A stretch of DNA of 64,000 bases from NCBI RefSeq assembly GCF_001750685.1, contig NZ_CP017269.1, positions 4,877,416-4,941,415 on the forward strand, read 5' to 3'. Below, piece after piece: positions 60,956 through 64,000 of this stretch. The notes beneath the pieces are model-generated. The model was not told the origin of the DNA. It made no database searches and saw only the letters and a list, made by a program, of their open reading frames with translations. The translations under genes and the position numbers were made by a program. Source of the DNA: Geosporobacter ferrireducens (GTDB taxonomy: Bacteria > Bacillota > Clostridia > Peptostreptococcales > Thermotaleaceae). The stretch's first letter is position 1, and every line of letters begins with the position of its first letter.

Positions 60956-62800
60956 ATGTGTGGATTAACAGGATGGATTAGCTGGGAAGGAGACTGCTCA
61001 CAACAGTATGGTGCACTTAAGAAAATGACGGATTTGCTTTCCTATAGAGGTCCTGACACCGAAGGCACATGGATAGCACAACATGCGGCCTTAGGGCACA
61101 GGCGATTGGCTGTAGTAGATCCAACGGGGGGCGGTCAGCCAATGGTCCGATACGGTGGAGAGTATCCTTATGTAATTATTTACAACGGTGAATTATATAA
61201 TACCCTTGAATTGAGACAGAATTTGGAGGAACTTGGGTATTCATTTCAGTCTAACAGCGACACAGAGGTGCTGTTAACTGCTTATATGGAATGGGGACCT
61301 GGTTGTGTTGAAAGATTCAACGGAATATTTGCTTTTGCTATATGGAGTGAAAGAGATCAAAGGGTGTTTTTAGCCCGTGACCGGTTAGGGGTAAAACCTT
61401 TGTTCTATATGCATCAAGGTGACAGGCTTTTATTTGCCTCCGAACCAAAATCGATATTGGCCCATCCTTCCGTTAGAGCGGAAATAGATCAGGAAGGTAT
61501 TGCAGAAGTATTTGTATTAGGGCCGGCTCGAACCCCAGGTCATGGTGTTTATAAAGGAATGAAAGAACTAAGGCCTGGACATTGTATGCTATTTGATCGG
61601 AATGGACCGAAGGTTTGGAAATTTTGGAGTTTAAAAAGTGAACCGCATCAGGATGATTTTGATACTACCGTTGATAGAATTCAAGAACTGTTGAAGGATA
61701 CAGTTATACGGCAGTTAGTTGCCGATGTACCTGTATGTACCTTTTTATCAGGCGGTGTTGACTCCAGCGCTATCTCAGCCTACGCAGCTTCGGCATTTAA
61801 GGAAAGTGGGGTAGGTCAATTGCATACCTATTCGATTGACTATGTAGATAATGACCGCCATTTCAAGGCCAGTGAATTTCAGCCGAATTCGGATGCCGAT
61901 TATATACAATTGGTTTCAAGGTATTTGGATACAATTCACCATAACATTTATGTGGATACGCCACAATTGGTTGAAGCGTTGGAAAAAGCTACAGAGGCTA
62001 GAGATTTGCCTGGAATGGCAGATATAGATTCTTCATTGTATTTATTCTGTAAAGAAATTAAAAAGGAAGCTACTGTTGCACTTTCAGGAGAATGTGCAGA
62101 CGAAATGTTTGGAGGCTACCCATGGTTTAGAAGCAAAGAAGGCCTTGAAAACAATACCTTTCCTTGGGCGAGAAATTTACAGGATCGGCTTAAGTATTTA
62201 AGACCAGAAATAAAAGACATGATTAATGGAGAAGCTTATCTTGCAAGAAGATATGAAGAGACGATACAAGAAGTACCCAGATTGCCGGGGGAAAGCCCAG
62301 AAGATGCTAGAAGAAGAGAAATATTTTACCTAAATATAACTTGGTTTATGACTACCCTATTAGATCGAAAGGATCGAATGAGTATGGCTACAGGATTAGA
62401 GGTAAGAGTACCCTTCTGTGACCACCGCTTAATGGAATATGTATGGAACATTCCCTGGGAAATGAAGTATTGTGATAATATTGAGAAAGGGATTCTGAGA
62501 CGTGCTTTAAAGGGAATATTGCCTGAGGAAGTGTTATACCGAAGAAAAAGTCCTTATCCTAAAACCCATAATCCGAATTATCTTGAGGCTGTAAAAAAGA
62601 TTCTTTTAGAGATTCTTTCAAGTCCCAATGAACCGATCCATCAGTTGGTTGATGGGAAGGGCATGGAATCAATGATACAAAAAGGCGAAATCAAGTTTGA
62701 CAGACCGTGGTTTGGGCAGCTCATGACAGGACCGCAGATGTTCGCTTATCTTATTCAAATGAATACATGGTTAAAAAAATATAAGGTAACGATTTTATAA
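60956..62800 (+). CDS. asnB: Asparagine synthase (glutamine-hydrolysing)
   Basis: A 614-aa enzyme with an N-terminal class II glutaminase (Cys2 directly after Met: MCGLTGWISWEGD; LSYRGPDTEG; IIYNGELYN) and a C-terminal synthase domain with the ATP pyrophosphatase loop FLSGGVDSSAISAYAA near residue 262. It makes asparagine from aspartate using glutamine nitrogen. ALSGECADEMFGGYPW near 375 and EVRVPFCDHRLMEYVW near 482 are conserved synthase blocks. GGGAGGAAGCG precedes the ATG. The length and order are those of B. subtilis AsnB/AsnO. AsnO serves sporulation there; which paralogue this is cannot be said. Confidence 0.93.
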   Translation: MCGLTGWISWEGDCSQQYGALKKMTDLLSYRGPDTEGTWIAQHAALGHRRLAVVDPTGGGQPMVRYGGEYPYVIIYNGELYNTLELRQNLEELGYSFQSNSDTEVLLTAYMEWGPGCVERFNGIFAFAIWSERDQRVFLARDRLGVKPLFYMHQGDRLLFASEPKSILAHPSVRAEIDQEGIAEVFVLGPARTPGHGVYKGMKELRPGHCMLFDRNGPKVWKFWSLKSEPHQDDFDTTVDRIQELLKDTVIRQLVADVPVCTFLSGGVDSSAISAYAASAFKESGVGQLHTYSIDYVDNDRHFKASEFQPNSDADYIQLVSRYLDTIHHNIYVDTPQLVEALEKATEARDLPGMADIDSSLYLFCKEIKKEATVALSGECADEMFGGYPWFRSKEGLENNTFPWARNLQDRLKYLRPEIKDMINGEAYLARRYEETIQEVPRLPGESPEDARRREIFYLNITWFMTTLLDRKDRMSMATGLEVRVPFCDHRLMEYVWNIPWEMKYCDNIEKGILRRALKGILPEEVLYRRKSPYPKTHNPNYLEAVKKILLEILSSPNEPIHQLVDGKGMESMIQKGEIKFDRPWFGQLMTGPQMFAYLIQMNTWLKKYKVTIL

Positions 62801-62802
62801 AA

Positions 62803-62850
62803 ACTAAAACAAAACCTGGCTTCCTATAGGATACCAGGTTTTGTTTTAGT
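62803..62850. terminator. Bidirectional terminator between asnB and the DUF502 gene
   Basis: A 17-base perfect stem (62803-62819 with 62834-62850; core AAAACCTGG/CCAGGTTTT). It overlaps the last codons of the convergent DUF502 gene. Confidence 0.88.
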
Positions 62851-63451
62851 CTTCTAATTTTTTTTGATTTTCAGGCAGTAAAATGCCTCCTGAAACAATG
62901 AGCTTAATAGCTGCTTCTATAGAAAGATCCAGGAATTGGATATCTTCTTCCGGGATCATTACGAGCATGCCGGAGGTTGGATTAGGTGTTGTAGGGATAA
63001 AAACACTTTTCAAGTCGCTCTGCGTTTTCAGATTAATTTCTTCTGCCGCATCTGCGGTGATAAAGCCAATGACATAAATACCTTTTGATGGATATTCAAC
63101 CAAAACAGCTGACTTAAAGGCATTTTTTTGACTGGTAAAAAGGGTGTCTGTCAACTGCTTCATAGAAATATAGACTGTATTGACTAATGGAATTTTTTTA
63201 AAAACAGCTTCTGTAAATAAAATAATTTTTTTACCTAGAAGATTAGTAGAAATAAAACCTGTGATCAAAATAATCAGGATTGTGAGAATGACACCAATGC
63301 CTACAAGCGGAAAGCCTAAGAAAAGTTCTAGTGGCTCGCGAAATACAGCATCTATACGGTTAAATAGCCAAATCACGATACTTAAAGTAACAAAGATTGG
63401 TACTAAAACAAATAATCCGGTTATAAAGATATTACGCAAGTGCTTTATCAT
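62846..63451 (-). CDS. DUF502 family membrane protein
   Basis: A 201-aa protein with two N-terminal membrane helices (residues 8-30 and 46-68) and a soluble C-terminal domain. Family features are FITGLFVLVPIFVTLSIVIW, IPLVNTVYISMKQLTDTLF near residue 88 and FIPTTPNPTSGMLVMIPEED near 151. The function is unknown in bacteria; plant relatives (COV/LCV) act in membrane trafficking. TTGGAGGATATAT precedes the ATG. It is monocistronic. Confidence 0.87.
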   Translation of the reverse strand: MIKHLRNIFITGLFVLVPIFVTLSIVIWLFNRIDAVFREPLELFLGFPLVGIGVILTILIILITGFISTNLLGKKIILFTEAVFKKIPLVNTVYISMKQLTDTLFTSQKNAFKSAVLVEYPSKGIYVIGFITADAAEEINLKTQSDLKSVFIPTTPNPTSGMLVMIPEEDIQFLDLSIEAAIKLIVSGGILLPENQKKLED

Positions 63452-63572
63452 ATATATCCTCCAATATTTATCAGGATAATGTATCCATTAGTAATTATAA
63501 TGGGAAAGAAAGGCTTTGTATAGATATACTTCATAAATATAGTATGTGCACTATAGAAATGAATAAAAGAAA

Positions 63573-63610
63573 AGAAACAGTAGAAAATGAGCAATCATTT
63601 CACTGTTTCT
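63573..63610 (-). terminator. Terminator of the DUF4397 gene
   Basis: AGAAACAGT and ACTGTTTCT arms (63573-63581, 63602-63610) with more pairing inside; reading on the reverse strand the stem is followed by a T-rich run. It starts about 8 bases after the stop codon of the reverse-strand gene. Confidence 0.75.
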
Positions 63611-63617
63611 AAATTTG

Positions 63618-64000
63618 TTAATAAGATGCTTTATCAAGGGCAATTAACGCTTGCAGAGGTGGATTGGCATCAACCAAACCCACAGCATAAACGGTATAAT
63701 ATCGATTACCGCGAATCAATGTGTTGGGTACCGTTAGGACAATTTGATTTGTTCCTGCAATTCGAGCCTGTAGTGTGTAGTTAGCAGGTACAACGGTAAT
63801 GTTGTTGCTGATTTGCCCAAAGCTGATGTTTGGAAAAAGAACAGTGCCATTAGGAAGTGTAATATCTACGGCAGGTGCATTAGGGGATAAATGTACAAAT
63901 TTTAATTGGGTACGATTGGGGGGGAGAATAGCTGCCGTATCCGGTACGACTACGGCCTCAATATTTTGCAGAAGCCCTGCAGCAGCTATGGTATACATGC
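63618..64000 (-). CDS. DUF4397 domain protein, 5' part outside the window
   Basis: The visible 127 residues cover part of a DUF4397 tandem: an end of one unit (YTIAAAGLLQNIEAVVVPDT), then LKFVHLSPNAPAVDITLPNG and NNITVVPANYTLQARIAGT, closing with YYTVYAVGLVDANPPLQAL. The ATG at 63998 falls within a domain strand, so the true start is beyond 64000. DUF4397 domains are small beta-sandwiches found in exported or surface proteins. The function is unknown. Confidence 0.8.
   Translation of the reverse strand, partial: MYTIAAAGLLQNIEAVVVPDTAAILPPNRTQLKFVHLSPNAPAVDITLPNGTVLFPNISFGQISNNITVVPANYTLQARIAGTNQIVLTVPNTLIRGNRYYTVYAVGLVDANPPLQALIALDKASY

Overview
The window looks like a chromosomal segment of a low-GC, anaerobic, spore-forming, motile member of the Clostridia. 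The signs are a multisubunit [FeFe]-hydrogenase, rubredoxin, an alpha/beta-type small acid-soluble spore protein, spore-wall-type LysM enzymes, a methyl-accepting chemotaxis protein, T-box control of ileS, and strong AGGAGG ribosome binding sites with frequent TTG or GTG starts. An Alkaliphilus/Natronincolaceae-like host is a guess, not something proven here. I see no phage, plasmid, CRISPR array, rRNA or intact insertion sequence. Mobile-DNA traces are limited to three short palindromic repeats, one structured relic resembling an IS200/IS605 end, and several gene remnants.

Layout. 1-5 kb: a ferric-iron/phosphonate-type ABC transporter (fused permease, ATPase, lipoprotein receptor) with an MgtC gene inside the cluster. 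5-7 kb: an unrecognised polytopic membrane protein. 7-10 kb: an acetyltransferase, then DUF3870, DUF1445 and DUF4392 genes; the last two match the two halves of animal D-glutamate cyclase. 10-13 kb: a degraded stretch with remnants, small orphan genes and a structured element. 13-15 kb: an ABC-F ribosome-protection-type ATPase behind a transcription attenuator. 15-17 kb: DppA aminopeptidase, a 74-aa Fe-S protein and MYG1. 17-20 kb: a PplA-like twin-domain lipoprotein plus ApbE flavin transferase, suggesting flavin-based extracellular electron transfer. 20.9-30.8 kb: a catabolic locus for unsaturated uronates (FadR-type and IclR regulators, KDPG aldolase, tripartite tricarboxylate-type transporter, DgoK-type kinase, short-chain dehydrogenase, KduI, AEC carrier) with a pair of IclR-like operators.

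30.9-35.4 kb: hndABCD, an NAD(H)-linked, possibly electron-bifurcating hydrogenase. 35.5-43 kb: housekeeping genes (homoserine dehydrogenase, radical SAM SPL-family protein, RtcB, PAP2 phosphatase, B3/4 protein, rubredoxin, DUF4846). 43.4-47.6 kb: tRNA-Thr(CGU), then a spore/cell-wall cluster: M14 endopeptidase with LysM, two tandem LysM-L,D-transpeptidases (one lacking its catalytic cysteine), a SASP and a small hydrophobic protein. 47.7-53.9 kb: arginine deiminase, mnmA, and a T-box-controlled eukaryotic-type ileS. 54-59.8 kb: a PAS-GGDEF-EAL protein, a dipeptidase, and a chemoreceptor preceded by a class-I cyclic-di-GMP riboswitch. 60-64 kb: DUF2935, asparagine synthase, DUF502 and a cut DUF4397 gene.

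The most rewarding items are the PplA/ApbE pair, the c-di-GMP riboswitch on a chemoreceptor, the ABC-F attenuator whose terminator contains the ribosome binding site, the cysteine-less transpeptidase paralogue, the uronate locus with a tripartite transporter, and the split D-glutamate-cyclase-like pair. None is a wholly unknown system as far as can be read without searches.
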